NCBI RefSeq assembly: GCF_026212465.1
Contig: NC_080057.1
Span: forward strand, 25,360,647 to 25,424,646
Source: Amaranthus tricolor
Lineage: Eukaryota > Streptophyta > Magnoliopsida > Caryophyllales > Amaranthaceae
Direction: 5' to 3'
DNA length: 64,000 nt
Below the pieces are notes generated by a model. The model worked only from the letters and a program-made list of their open reading frames with translations, did not search any database and was not told where the DNA came from. The position numbers and the translations under genes are program-made. This document shows, one piece after another, positions 35,421-47,437 of this stretch. Positions within the stretch are counted from its first letter, which is position 1. Every line of letters starts with the position of its first letter.

Positions 35421-38400
35421 TCAGAGTTTATAGTCTAAACCAGCTCCGTATTTCCAACTGTCGAGATATCGTTTCCACTGAAACTTTATTTTGGAAGGGA
35501 ACATTTCGATTGAGGGCCTACGAGTAGTCATCAAGATAATACGATTAGTACGTGCAATACGATTGATGTCAAACCTCATCAATTCGGTTAGAGCAATAAG
35601 TAACAAGTACTCGTAAGAGCGAATAGAACGACAACTTCTGAGAGTAAAAATGAAATTTACCTAACTAAAGGATCTACAAAGGTTGAGAGAAATGTGTAGT
35701 AACCAAGCATTACAAAATGGCCGGACCAGTCGATCAATACAGGGACTCCAACCTGAAAATAGAATGTTGACAAGATTTCGACTATTTAGGCATATTTGGT
35801 GTAGTTTCGATTAGTCATTGAAACTTAACTTGCTACGAGGGAAAATCTCAACGTGGAAATATATAATATCACCTATCAAAGAACATGGTGCATTATAACA
35901 TATCCCAATGCAGATAGAGTATACAACACATCACGGTCTCAAATATCTGGATTTATTTATCAAAGAACATGGCAAAATTCCATGAAACTACTGATACTCG
36001 TTCTTTAGACACTCTGGTATATTTCATGGGTTAGAGAATATTCCTTGTACCTCAATGATTTGGCAAAACAATTGAAATACAACTATTAAGCAAGATGAAG
36101 ACTTATAAAACAAAAACAAAGCTAAAACCTTAATCTGAAAAGATTGGGGTTGGCTACATGAACCAATAGAACAATTCTAGCGATCGTCTAGGGGACGGCC
36201 CCATGAGCATTGATTACTATCGAGACTTGAGGGTCAACATGACCAAACCTAGGGATAGATGGTGCAGGATCAAGGGATTGCACATAAATTACCTGTTTGA
36301 ATATGGAAGGAATAATTTGAGGTTTAGTAAGCATGACCAAACCTAGTGTTTTCACTAGAGGTCCAAATTGAATAACATCCTGCACAATGACAATAACAAC
36401 ATTTCATTACTCCAATGCCATTAAGTCGGTCCCACCAAGGCGGGACTTGGGGTTGAACATACGCAACCTTACCCTCATTTCATTACTCCAACGCCATTAA
36501 GTGGGTCCCACCAAGGCAGGACTTGGGGGGTTGAACATACGCAACGTTACCCGTGTTAGTGATAACAAAGAGACTATTTCCGATTGATCCTTAGTAGCAC
36601 ATAAATAAGAAGTGTAGCTCCCACCACAGCGGGGCTTGGAGGGTCGAACGTACGCAATCTTACCCTTGTTAGTGATAACAAAGAGATTGTTTCCAATTGA
36701 CTCTCGGTAGCACATAAGTAAGAAGTGCACATGAATCTCCATTATATCAAAGCACTATAATGTAAATAACATATATCAGGAGAATGAGAACAAAAATGAA
36801 AGTAACCTGAAGAAATGGTCTTAGAACAGGATCACCCAGCTTCTGCAGATTTTTATCCAATGAGCAGGATATAAGTGCATTTAACAAAACTTTGCTAGAT
36901 ACCACTTTATAAATATATTTGTTGAAAAGAAACAGGGCCGGTCCTGAGATTTGAGAGGCCCGAATAAAACCATTAATTATGGGAGCCTAATTACTAAATA
37001 TAATATAATAGGCCTCTAACTATTAAATATTAAAGCGTCCTTTTTATAATTTTTTGGATGGGCCCGATGCACAAGCCCCTCTTGCCCCCTTAGAGGGTTG
37101 GCCCTGATAAGAAAATGAAACACCTTGTGATCTATTTGGTACACCAAAAACCATTTTATATGCTAAAAATGTTGTTTTTTAACCTTCAGTTTGAGTTGAT
37201 GTGCTCAAAGTTACGGAAGAAGAATAAAAGATGACCATCATAATCAACTTGATTGATACTGAGCGAAAAAACGAGGATCGAATCATATCAATTTGTAGCT
37301 GAATATGTGACAATTTGATTTAAAAAAAAGTGTTTTCAATAAGCTGATTACTTGCAACTTGCATGATGAATGAGAAAAAAAATAGACGGTTCATGATAAA
37401 TTTGTTATTGGGCTGGTACCCAACAAGACCCACATAAGAGGAGAGTTGACTGCACATAAGTCCAATGAGGTTCCATCCTAATACCAAATTGGTAACACGA
37501 GGAGTAGCCCATCAAGCTTATACGTTAGTCAACTTCTCTATTTTTTCGATGTAGGATCACATATGAGTTATTTTTCCAAAAACTATGCAAGCTTTACCTC
37601 CATACTCTGAAAATTGGCATGAAGTAGCTCATTGATAAAAGAAGGTGACACATCAGGCTGTTGCTTGGCTGACATTGCCTTTTGAAATAGCCAAGAAGCA
37701 CTTAGATTGGGCTGCACATACATATTTCTGTCAAAAAAAGCTAAAAACTCCCAAAAATTGAATATTATTACACAAATTTTTGTATGAGACTGTCTCACCA
37801 AGAGACATGTCTCATACATAGGTTAAATAGTCTATCTCATACATATTATGAGTATATAGACTCCTTGTTTGAGTTAGTCTCATCGAAAGACAGTCTCTCA
37901 CAATAGTAGCTAAAATTATTATGATTCTCAGTAGTCAGTAGCACCAACCAAATATGGATTCAGCAAAGCCAAGCTGTTTGAGTCCAGAAAATTTCCCTCA
38001 ATCGCTTCACAAATTCCTGAAAACACAGGACAAAAGTTAAACAAGAAATACGTTTTCAAAAATTTAACGTTTCTACGAAAGCCATTGTAATTGTGTTCAT
38101 TCTTCAAGTTAATTAAATATGTTGAGTATTTAGTGACAGATATAATCTCTCTATTCAATTAAATTTGCTACATCAGCTATAGAAAAACTCTCATGTTAAA
38201 CATAAAGTGTAGCGATTTCCTGTAAGTATATACCAGTGGACAATCTCCCTAGATGCCGGGTCAAGCTTCCGAAACCACCAAAAGATACCGGGGATTGAAT
38301 GCCACTAGCGTCTCCAAACTGCAGAATACGATTTAAGCAACAATTCCCACCACAAAATCCATGGAAAAGTTTTGAGTTACAATGTGAAACACCTGTAGAA

Positions 38401-41400
38401 TTCGGTCAAATGCAGGTGGCAGGGGACTACCATTTGCGTTGTAGAGACGAAACAGGAAAAGACGGTGTAAGATTAGTAAACTATTCATCCATAAAAGCGT
38501 CAAATTATGTATAGACTCTGTTGGGGCTGAAACTGTAATGCGTAATGTAGCAAATTCAAAGAGACAAATAAGTATATTTGTGTAGATATATAATATCTAG
38601 GAAACAACTTATAAGTTACCTGTCACGATAGGTAGGGAATATGCCATATACGACTCTCATAATCTCGAGATCTTCTAGGGTAACTCCCTATCAAATAAGA
38701 ACCATAACACCAACCATTACAATCATAAGATTATGAGAAGAAAATTTTATATTGGTTTAGTTAGGGTGTAGGTGAAAAAGTAAGAATGAAAAACCATCCA
38801 TCATCAACTTTAGTGAGTAGAGACAGAGGTTAAAATTACTCATTTACTCTAGTATAGATGGCTAGGATCAAGAACTTGAGTTGTTGGTTAGTTTGATCAG
38901 TTGGAACACAACAACATTTCATTACCCCAATGACATTAAGTGGCTCCCACCACCTAGGATAGGGTTTGGGGGTCGGATATACATAACCTTTCACGTATTA
39001 ATGATAAAATTAACAAAGAGGTTGTTTCAGGTTGAGCCTTAATAGTAAACGTCATGTGTAACCTCACATAAAAAGAAGTGCACATGATTTACTGTGTCAT
39101 TTTACTTTAGTTCATTATAGTTTGCAATTGGTTAAAATTGCTAGCTACTTAGCAAACTAGTATGGAGATGTTTGGTAAAAACTAGTTGTTGCGATTGTTT
39201 ATTAGTGAAGAAGTAGTTGAAAAAGCTAAAAGCCAATAAAAAAAGTGTTCAGTCATAGTTATCAGAATCCCGATTCTGATTTACGATTCTACGATCTTAC
39301 GATCCAAAAATGGGCGACCGATTCGGATCGTAGGTAGGATCTTAATGTGGTAGAATCGTGCGATCCTACTTAGCTAAAAAACTTAGGTGATAGGATCATA
39401 ACGCGATTCTACAAACCTACGACTCTACGATCCGATCCTACATGAGCAGTTTCAATCGTAAAATATTTTCATATAATACAGATTTCACTTACGCATCAAT
39501 AAAAATAATTAAAATAAGTATATTAATACCTTTATAAAATTCAAGTTTTTCTTAATTTGCAGTTTAAAAATGATTATTAAAAGTATTTTTGTCCAAAACT
39601 TAATAGATGAAGTCCTATAGGTTTTTACTTACACCTTAAAACTTAAAAAGAGAACAAATATAATTGATGATCAGTAATTCAAAGCACATTGATGCATATT
39701 TGTAGGATTACACAATCCTACAATCCGATTCTACCGATTTCGATCCTAACCCCTCAACGATGTTAAGTAGAATCCCGATCCTAACAACCTTGTTCATAGT
39801 AGCTTTTCAACCGCTTAAAAGCCATTTACCAAATACTTTGATTGTTTGACCAATCTATAAGTCAAACGTCAATCAACGGAAAAAGTCAATTGTCATACGC
39901 ACCTTTAATCATACTTCTATAAGTTAATAATGTAATACTTATCCTACATTAAAGGAAACCTAAGGTAAAAATAAAAATCCAAAAAAGGGGTGGCTGGATG
40001 GGAGGGCAAAAAGAGCAAAAGGAGAAAGTTTACTATACATGTCAATGTCTAGGTATATGGCCCTAAAGAGAGGGAACCTTCACTAACCTGATAATTTGGC
40101 ATTAATTCCCAATAACTTTCCAAGAGATCTTCCAGGGTAGGGCATCCTGGATGAGGATTCATATACGTAAACATGTAAGTTGTTCGATCCATGGGACCCG
40201 AACCAGCAGGAAATGCCTGCAAAACGATTACATAAAGTTGCGGATGCAAGTTCGCACAAAAACCCAACTGATCAGAATGTTAATTTCTTGAAGGAGTATA
40301 TATACCTCCCAAAATAGTTGCACATCTGCCTGACCAATTTTCGTTACAGTGGAATTGCTATAGATGACATCACTTGTAGTATTATTTGTAAAACCGCGTG
40401 CACATGAACCAACGACAAGGCAAACACCATCCGGCTTCCTTCCCTCTCTAATCTGTAAATCAATATACAAGTCACCTTAAGGATCAAGGAGAGCCTCGAA
40501 CATAGAATAAATGGATTTTGTGCGAGAAATATCAAACACAAGAGACCAAAACAGACCTGTCTTGTGATAGGAGAAAGATTCCCCATAGCATCAATGACTA
40601 GTCGTGATGATAACATCTTCTCTTCGGATAATTGCAAAACCTATATTGTGACGAATAGCACACCGGAATGACTAGCAAGGAGATACGGTATGAAGGTAGT
40701 TAAAGATGATAGGTCGAAATCATATTTACTGATGTCTACTAAGATTACCGCTGCGTCATCATACACACATATGCTGGAAACATTACAACCTTCTAAGATT
40801 ATCCCACCGAGAGACTTGAATCGTTCCTTCATTATCTCTAGCAACTTCGCTGGCCTGCATATTTTTTAAGGATTAGCAAAGAAAAAGAGAACAAGGCAAA
40901 AACCCGAAAAAGGAGGGCAAAAACGCAGAGGCCCCACCAAAAGCACATACTATAACCAAACGAAACTCGTAACAAAGCATCAGTATGGACGGAGCACCCA
41001 CCTTCTATGAAGGGTTGCGCAAAGCCACTCGTCATGTGCTATGGACAACTTTCTCTTTCTTTTAACCATCAACTCTATACTATTTCCTTTGTACAAAAAT
41101 GTGAAGGATATTTAAATGAACACAAAATCGTCTAAATAGTGCATTACAGTGAGAATAAATAAGCAAAGCATAGCAAAATTCACCAACTATCTTATGAAAA
41201 GAACATTTCCATCTGTTTTCTAGTGTGGTTCTTGTGAATCATCAAGAAAGGATGACTTAATCAATAATCTAAAATTGAAGCCTTTGTTAAATACTAAAAT
41301 GCTTCAATTTTCAATGTGAAGGGATTCAGCCATTAGATCAGCATACCAGAAAGATAATACAGTAGCTCTATATGTTTAAGCAAACGCAAGATAATTTCAT

Positions 41401-44400
41401 TAAAGATAGCTAGGACTTGATCGGTTCAGAAGAATGAATTGAGAAGAAATAAATCGGAGAATAGTAGAGAAGAGAGGAATTGAGATACTAATGTCAAGAA
41501 AGCAACTCAACCTAAAGTTTAAGTTAATGCTTGAAGTCATATGTTATATACTCTATCACGCCTCTAGCATAGCTATAGCCATAGGCCCTCCTCATACCTT
41601 ACGAAATATTCTACTTGAAATAAGAGGTGATACGTTATTTGTTATAGTTTTTGCAATTTGGTTCGGATTTCAGGTCATTGCATGAGTTGGGTGATATTAT
41701 TTAGTGTCAAGGAATCAACTCAACCAAAAGCTTAAGCTAATGGTTGAGGCTGCATGATATATTATATACTCTAACACGCCTCCTCAGATGAGAGCCTTTT
41801 GGGCTAGAAGTATGGATGCAACACAGGCTCTTCTCAAACCCAACGCTAAATATTTCACTTTAAATGAGGGGCGGTTGAGATTTGAACCCGTGACCTCTTG
41901 TTACGCTGGCTTGTGATACCATGTCAAGGATTGTGATTTGCTACTTCATCATTACAGAAGTTGCAAATCAGAGAAACAGGATTGTGACTACTACATGGTT
42001 AAACAAAGTATAGCAGGCTCATAAATCAAAGAAAAATTTGGATTGCTTAATGTAATATAGTAAAATACGACTTGTGGCACAAAAGCTATATAATCTGCTA
42101 TGCATTACTTACGAGATTGAAATCCAAAGTTTACACAATAGACCAGGACTAACTTACGAAATCCCAATATTTAAAATGTCCTTGACCCAAATATCACCCT
42201 TCTCTTCGAATCCACACCTGTTCTGCAAAAAAACCATAAGACTATGTAACAAAACAACATCCATGCCCTTGAAGTGGCTTTGATACTTGAAAACCAAAAA
42301 TCTGAAATCATATGTCGAAACGAGCACTAATTTTCTTTTAGATACAGGAAAAACTTTTGCCAAAGGATCACTGACTAGTTCATATGTAGACATTACATGT
42401 GTTAAATTGAGATGGACTTATTATGAATACCGGCATATTAACGGGGAAACACGAGGTGTACACACTTCATAAGCCAAGGAGATATATACCATCTCAAAAC
42501 CATATGGCTATAGGAAGAAGGACTCCAACAACTTATAAAGTGTGCACACCATCTTCAATTTGTCGATGTGGGGTAAATCATCCAAACAACGTGACCTTCT
42601 ATCAATTTATATATTCAAATTTTAGTCATGGCGCAGAGATGAGATGTAGCTGCTAGGCTGACGACAATGCATCAATTTGAAAGAACTAGATCACGAGGAA
42701 AAATCGTATAGACAACTCACAGGATTGAATTCTGCCGCTATAGCTTGTTCAATGGCATCTTCATCCAAAATGCCAACTTCCACAAGTTCCAGCAACTCTT
42801 TCCTTGAAATGTTCCATTCCTGTTCCCTCTGATAACAAGAACGATGCACCAATATATGATAAAGTCCAAGAGCGAAAGTTCGTTCCAAAACACTAGCAAA
42901 TTAATCAGAATTTTTGTGCTTACCCCTTGCAATATGTTTCTTTCGACGATTCCAACAGTAAGGCCTTTTGCACACAATGCAGTGGCAATGAAAATTCCCA
43001 ATGTACCTCCACATACTACTACATCGAAATCGTCTACTGACTTTCCAGAAACTTCACTGCGCGTAAAAGGCCCACAAACGGTAGTAACTACCTGTGGTGG
43101 TTTATTAACTGCAATATCAAACATGATCACTATGTAATCGAGTATATAATATAGTGTCACATGATTCACTAATCTCATTACGAATCGCAAATCAAAAAAA
43201 GCGAGTTATGGTCAGTTTTAGGCTATTTTAGGGTCATTTTGAGTGAATCGCGAATTCAATAAGCAAATTTACTAGCGAATTATGTTACACTGATGTAATC
43301 ATGTAATATATCGTGAGATTCTAACTATGAACTATCAGCTTAGGCTAGTGGTTCATATGGTCCTTTTATAACATGATATGACATTTCAAAGAAATCAATA
43401 TAGTAATAACCCATGAACTAAAACACAAATTTTCAACCTGTTTCAGTTGAGCAGATGTTAGTCCATATTTGGTCCAACCTTTTTAAAGCACTATATGAAG
43501 ATACTCCTCCGGCACCACCAACTTCTGATCCTACTGAGATGCTTTTCATTATCCTCTGAAAAGTGATTGTATTCAACAAAACATTCTAATGCTTAATCAC
43601 TAATTAAGTTGTGCAACAGATAGTGCAAAAACAAGGTTGCATCGTTAAAGGTTTTCAAATATTGGTTATTCGACTATGATTATTTTGTTACAATGCCACT
43701 ATATGGCATCCTAGTTTAAATTCTTGGTTTCGCCCATGCTGACATCCTAGCAGTGAAACAATTCATCTCACTTAATACCCAAACAAGAAGATAAGCTAAT
43801 TCTAAGGCATTTTGAATCAAATTCAATGTATACTCATTTAAATGAAAAGAATTTTCTTATTACTTTTCTGGGTTTTCATACATTTAAAGCAATCAACAGA
43901 TTTTAACATCATTAATAACTTTGCATTTGTCAAGGAACCAACTCAACCAAACCTTAAGTTGATGGATGAGATTTCAGGATATATTATATATTCTAACATG
44001 CTCTCCCATGCGAGAGTCTTTGGCTAGAAATGGGGATACACTTGAATTTGAGGGATAGTTAAGATTCAAACCCGTGACCTCACGTTGGTCACTGATGACA
44101 TGCCAAGAAACCGACTTAAACAAAAGCTTAAACTGATGATTGAAGTCTCAAGATATATTATATACTCGAACAACATTAAAACCAAAATCCCAACTTATTG
44201 AAAACAAAGAGAAAGTAAGAAAACATAGGAATGGTGAATATGGTTAGTGATCCTAATTTGGGAGAGGGTGAACATAGGCAAGTCTAACACTCAGTTACCC
44301 GTAGGTTTGTAGGCCCGAACCCATGTCCACACGAGTAGGTTTATCGGCGATTATGTAACGAATTATCACGACCTAACAGTTAGACTAAGTAAACTTTTCT

Positions 44401-44647
44401 ATTTCCTGTTCGAGTCTCCGTAGCCCTTCTTTTCCTCGGTCTACCTTGTACTCCAAAATAAAGAAAACATAGGAATAAAAATGGAGAATAATAAGAGAAT
44501 TACTTGAGTTCTGGTCGGAGATGATTGGGAGCACATAATTGTAGAAGGACGACCCATTTTTGGTGTATTGGAATATTGAGAAAGAAAGAAGCCATTGTAA
44601 TTCTTGGGTTGCAGCCATTGATGATAATGGAGTTGGAGCACCACCAT
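35421..44647 (-). CDS. Plastid FAD/NAD(P)-binding oxidoreductase, lycopene-cyclase-like family, 18 exons
   Basis: Exons in transcript order: 44504-44647, 43438-43555, 42924-43108, 42721-42828, 42158-42222, 40749-40854, 40557-40640, 40306-40452, 40088-40216, 38620-38687, 38393-38426, 38234-38318, 37949-38016, 37598-37711, 36807-36842, 36293-36379, 35661-35752 and 35421-35517. All phases join, giving 588 aa. The N-terminus lacks acidic residues, fitting a transit peptide. A Rossmann dinucleotide site follows: DFDVVVCGGTLGIFIATALC then VGIVER. Later landmarks are LVIDAMGNLSP, FGDASGIQSPVSFGGFGS and the end YGAGLDYKL. From memory this matches Arabidopsis At2g32640, annotated as a lycopene beta/epsilon cyclase protein. 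It is not one of the classical LCYB/LCYE enzymes and its reaction is unknown. Introns carry many repeats, but the frame is intact. Confidence 0.92.
36395..36740. repeat. Three head-to-tail SINE-like partial copies (intron 15 of the FAD gene)
   Basis: Three successive copies share the block CCCACCAAGGCGGGACTTGG, then ACATACGCAACCTTACCC, and the second and third also AACAAAGAGATTGTTTCC. The pattern resembles plant Au-type SINEs. Related copies in this window lie near 16440-16600, 29330-29490, 38905-39120, 60740-61150 and 63430-63620. Family assignment is by memory of motifs only. Confidence 0.6.
36933..37106. mobile_element. Short non-autonomous hAT element (174 bp)
   Basis: Termini are CAGGGCCGGTCCTGAGAT and, from the right, CAGGGCCAACCCTCTAAG. 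Flanks AAAAGAAA (36925-36932) and ATAAGAAA (37107-37114) agree at 7 of 8 positions, fitting an 8-bp hAT target duplication. The tips resemble those of the large hAT element at 18007-21718, which could once have mobilised it. It lies in intron 14 of the FAD-protein gene. Confidence 0.75.
37405..37565. repeat. Dispersed repeat, copy without insertion
   Basis: Contains AGAGTTGACTGCACATAAG, CCATCCTAATACC and GTAGCCCATCAAGCTTATA. A second copy at about 62390-62975 is split by chloroplast DNA. Confidence 0.6.
38905..39120. repeat. SINE-like copy in FAD gene intron 9
   Basis: Shares CATTAAGTGGCTCCCACC, GGGTCGGATATACATAACC and AACAAAGAGGTTGTTTC with the cluster at 36395-36740, in the same orientation. 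Confidence 0.6.
39255..39793. mobile_element. Foldback/MITE-like element rich in GATCCTAC motifs, nested
   Basis: The left end TTATCAGAATCCCGATTCT and the right end, read inward as TTGTTAGGATCGGGATTCT, form an imperfect inverted repeat. The interior is dense in ACGATCC/GGATCGT motifs. Flanking sequence shares TTCA(G)TCATAG-like bases, a possible target duplication. The surrounding 39160-39255 and 39793-39835 look like the two halves of another small element (TTTGGTAAAA on the left, TTTACCAAAT on the right), so this one seems nested. It is in intron 9 of the FAD gene. Confidence 0.55.
41488..41945 (-). repeat. tRNA-derived SINE-like repeats, one partial and one full copy
   Basis: Read on the minus strand, the full copy (about 41706-41930) begins CATGGTATCACAAGCCAGC, an A-box-like start. 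It continues to GAGGTCACGGGTTCAAATCT, which fits a B box, and ends with GCTTAAGCTTTTGGTTGAG then TTCCTTGAC. A partial copy lies just to its left. Other partial copies are at about 43925-44065 and 44095-44190. The tRNA-like boxes support a SINE origin. Confidence 0.6.
42411..42610. repeat. Dispersed repeat related to 47025-47225 and 57400-57690
   Basis: Shares CACTTCATAAGCCAAGGAGA and CAAAACCATATGGC with the copy at 47025-47225. A diverged copy in the LEA gene (57400-57690, opposite orientation) ends AATTTAACATGGTATCAGAG, which resembles an LTR edge plus primer site or a SINE head. It may be a small LTR element (TRIM) or a SINE; I cannot decide. Confidence 0.5.
43925..44190 (-). repeat. Two partial tRNA-derived SINE-like copies
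   Basis: Share GTCAAGGAACCAACTCAACC and GATTCAAACCCGTGACCTCA with the full copy at 41706-41930. They lie in intron 1 of the FAD-protein gene. Confidence 0.55.
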
Positions 44648-47437
44648 GGTTTATCCTGATCCTCGCCACAGGGGATTGCTAATTGCATTACCCTATAAGC
44701 CACAAACTGTACTTTGTGAGGTTTTAAACTGCAAAACAATAAACACAAAAGTTTGTGCTCTCTACACTGACACGTCATTGTTATTTCATTGGATGATGAT
44801 AGAAACTACTCCAATAATACAAACTTTTAGGTTAATGAAATGAACTCATCTTACGGTGAGACGATCTCGTACAAAAGAAATCGAATTGAAAATGGTGTTG
44901 CAATTTCTCAAAATGGTAGATGGTTCGGATCATTTTTTTAGAAGTATTTAGGTTAACAAATTTTGATCAGTTTCGAAATTGGTTTGAATTTCGATTAACA
45001 ATTAGTAGGTTATAATTTAGAAATTTAAACCTGTATCAAAATGATCGGGCTTAGAAAACATTGGGTCAAATTCGACCGAAATTTAAACTTGATTATTTTA
45101 CTCGTTTTCAACAATTTTGGTTTCACATCAGTTTTTTATTTCCATGTCATTATTTTTTGTCAAGACTTACTACAAAACAATATTATGATATAATTCTATA
45201 TATTTTGAGAAATATATAATGATAAGGAAAAAAAACAAAAATCAACGATCCATTCGATTGACTCAAATTTGTCCCAAATCGGACATAATCTGAGCCGATT
45301 TGAATCGACTTGACCGATAACTCGTTCGACCGATTGTTTTCACAGGTCTAATTGTATTGCTTCCTCAGATTCAAAAGAAATGGCCTAGATCGGTGAAAAT
45401 CGAGAATAGTGAGAAATGTGGTATAAAGGTAAATATATGTTGAAGAAAAAGGCAAGTGAAATGTGTAAATGAGATAAAAAATACATAAAATATATGTATG
45501 AGATGAGACGAAAAAAAGTTAAATGTGTGGATAAAAAATATTAGACATTGCAAAGAATAATGAAGAAAATTCAATGTAATGAGAAATTGAAGCTAATACT
45601 TTATTTTTTTATTTGGATTCTTTTAGGCCAAATTATTTTTCATAAAAACACTATTTGAAATTTAAACCAACAAACAGGTTGAAGGTTAAAAAGAAACACT
45701 TATTTTTTATGATTAAATTTGTTCCAAAAAATGTAATATTATTTTTTTATTAAAAAAATCCTTATAAAAATAGATCATTATATTTTTTACTACTTTAATT
45801 AAGAAATATTAACTCAAAATATAAAACTTACAAGAAATATAGTTGTTTATGGCAAAAAAATATAATATATAATGTTTGAAGTAAGTGGGTCAAAATGATC
45901 AAGTTAAGGTTATATTCAGATTGACATGATTTTTTTTTATTCTCACACATCGGATCATTTTAGGAATACATATCATCATAGGAGATTTTGACCAACTAAT
46001 TAATTAACTAGGTTGACTAGCTAATATCAAAAATGCCGCTAAAAGTAGCTTGTTTAAAAATAATTTATTAATAACAAACAATTTCAAGCAGTTCTTATAC
46101 TAAACACTAACTTTAGATATTATTTCATCTATTTATGCTAAAATAAGCTAAAATCGATCAATAATATATTTTACCAACAGTGTAAGTAAAGTTAATTGTT
46201 ATTCATTCTGCTGGGTGAGTTGCATAGATTCCCCATCCCTCCTGTCTGGATGCAACCTAAAATCACACAATTTACAGCAATAATTTGCCTAACAGACAGT
46301 AATATGATTACAGCATCTTCATTGTAGAAACAACTCGAATCGATTCAACAACACGAATATCTCAAACAATCAAACGACAAAGCATCACAGGACACCCTTC
46401 CGGTCATCACCAAGTTCGGTCCCCCAACTCGAGGGAGGTAACATTCCAGCTGCATCACAGACAATTAGGGCAATAATGTGTATCAAAGCAGAGGCATTAC
46501 AGCTCCATTCTCCTTTGGTCCTTATTTAGTGTTCCCATCTATCTTTCCACAATAATAAGCTCTTGGAGATTCACAATCACATCAGAGTTTTCAGTACATA
46601 GTGTATCAAAGCGGAGCTTCAACCATCAACTTGAGTTTTTGGCTGAAATGATCTCTAGATATGATATCAAAAGCCAACGTGACAGAACTGTACTGCTGCA
46701 TGCCTGCATTAGTACATCCACAAGCTTCTAGCCCAAAAGATCTCTTATATATGTTATATTCTCTATCAGGGATCATATCCTCCAAAGTCCAAAACCAAAC
46801 TCTCCTCGATCACACCACCCACAATAAAAAGGCAAAAAAAAAAAAAAAAAAAAGACTCCCATATACTACAATGACTTAATATTGTAATGTCTTCCTACAA
46901 GTTAGAAAACAAAGCGGATTAACAAATATCAATAAAGGAAATTCCAATTATATAGCCTGGTTTTCTAAACGCAAGGAGCCATATTTATAGAGATAATGAC
47001 ACTGATGAATCATGACAAAATTAGTATGTTAAATTGAGTTGGACTTATTGTCAATACCAGCATAGAATTGAAGAACACGAGGTGCACACACTTCATAAGC
47101 CAAGGAGATACCATCCCAAAACCATATGGCAATGGGAGAAAGGGCTCCAATGACATGCACACCATCTTTAAATCATCGATGAGGGATAAACCATCCCAAC
47201 ATAGTACATATACAAAGTCAATTTTGTGCAATGCATCAGGAGAATAATGTCAAACTAAGATTTTGTGCAGTTTTGTATGAAATTTCATTATATACCTCAA
47301 AATTTTCTCCTTCTCCTAAACTGTCCCTTCAACATGTATTTACATTCAACCATCTCACCCTATAAAATACATCAGACACAAGAACTTTAGACTTTCAATG
47401 ATGTAATCTTCTGATGATACTTAGGTGTATGAAGAAG
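44648..47437. other. Intergenic between FAD gene and EMB175-like gene
   Basis: AT-rich with no supported gene. It holds the promoter of the minus-strand FAD gene near its left edge, an A run near 46833-46853, and a dispersed repeat at 47025-47225. The stretch from about 46450 to 47437 may include the 3' UTR of the PPR-DYW gene. Confidence 0.5.
47025..47225. repeat. Dispersed repeat, second copy
   Basis: Matches 42411-42610 in the same orientation (TTGAGTTGGACTTATTGTC, CACTTCATAAGCCAAGGAGA, CCAAAACCATATGGCAAT). Confidence 0.6.

Noticed and set aside
41706..41930. tRNA gene on the basis of A- and B-box-like motifs
   Set aside because: No cloverleaf can be formed; the sequence belongs to a repeated SINE-like family.
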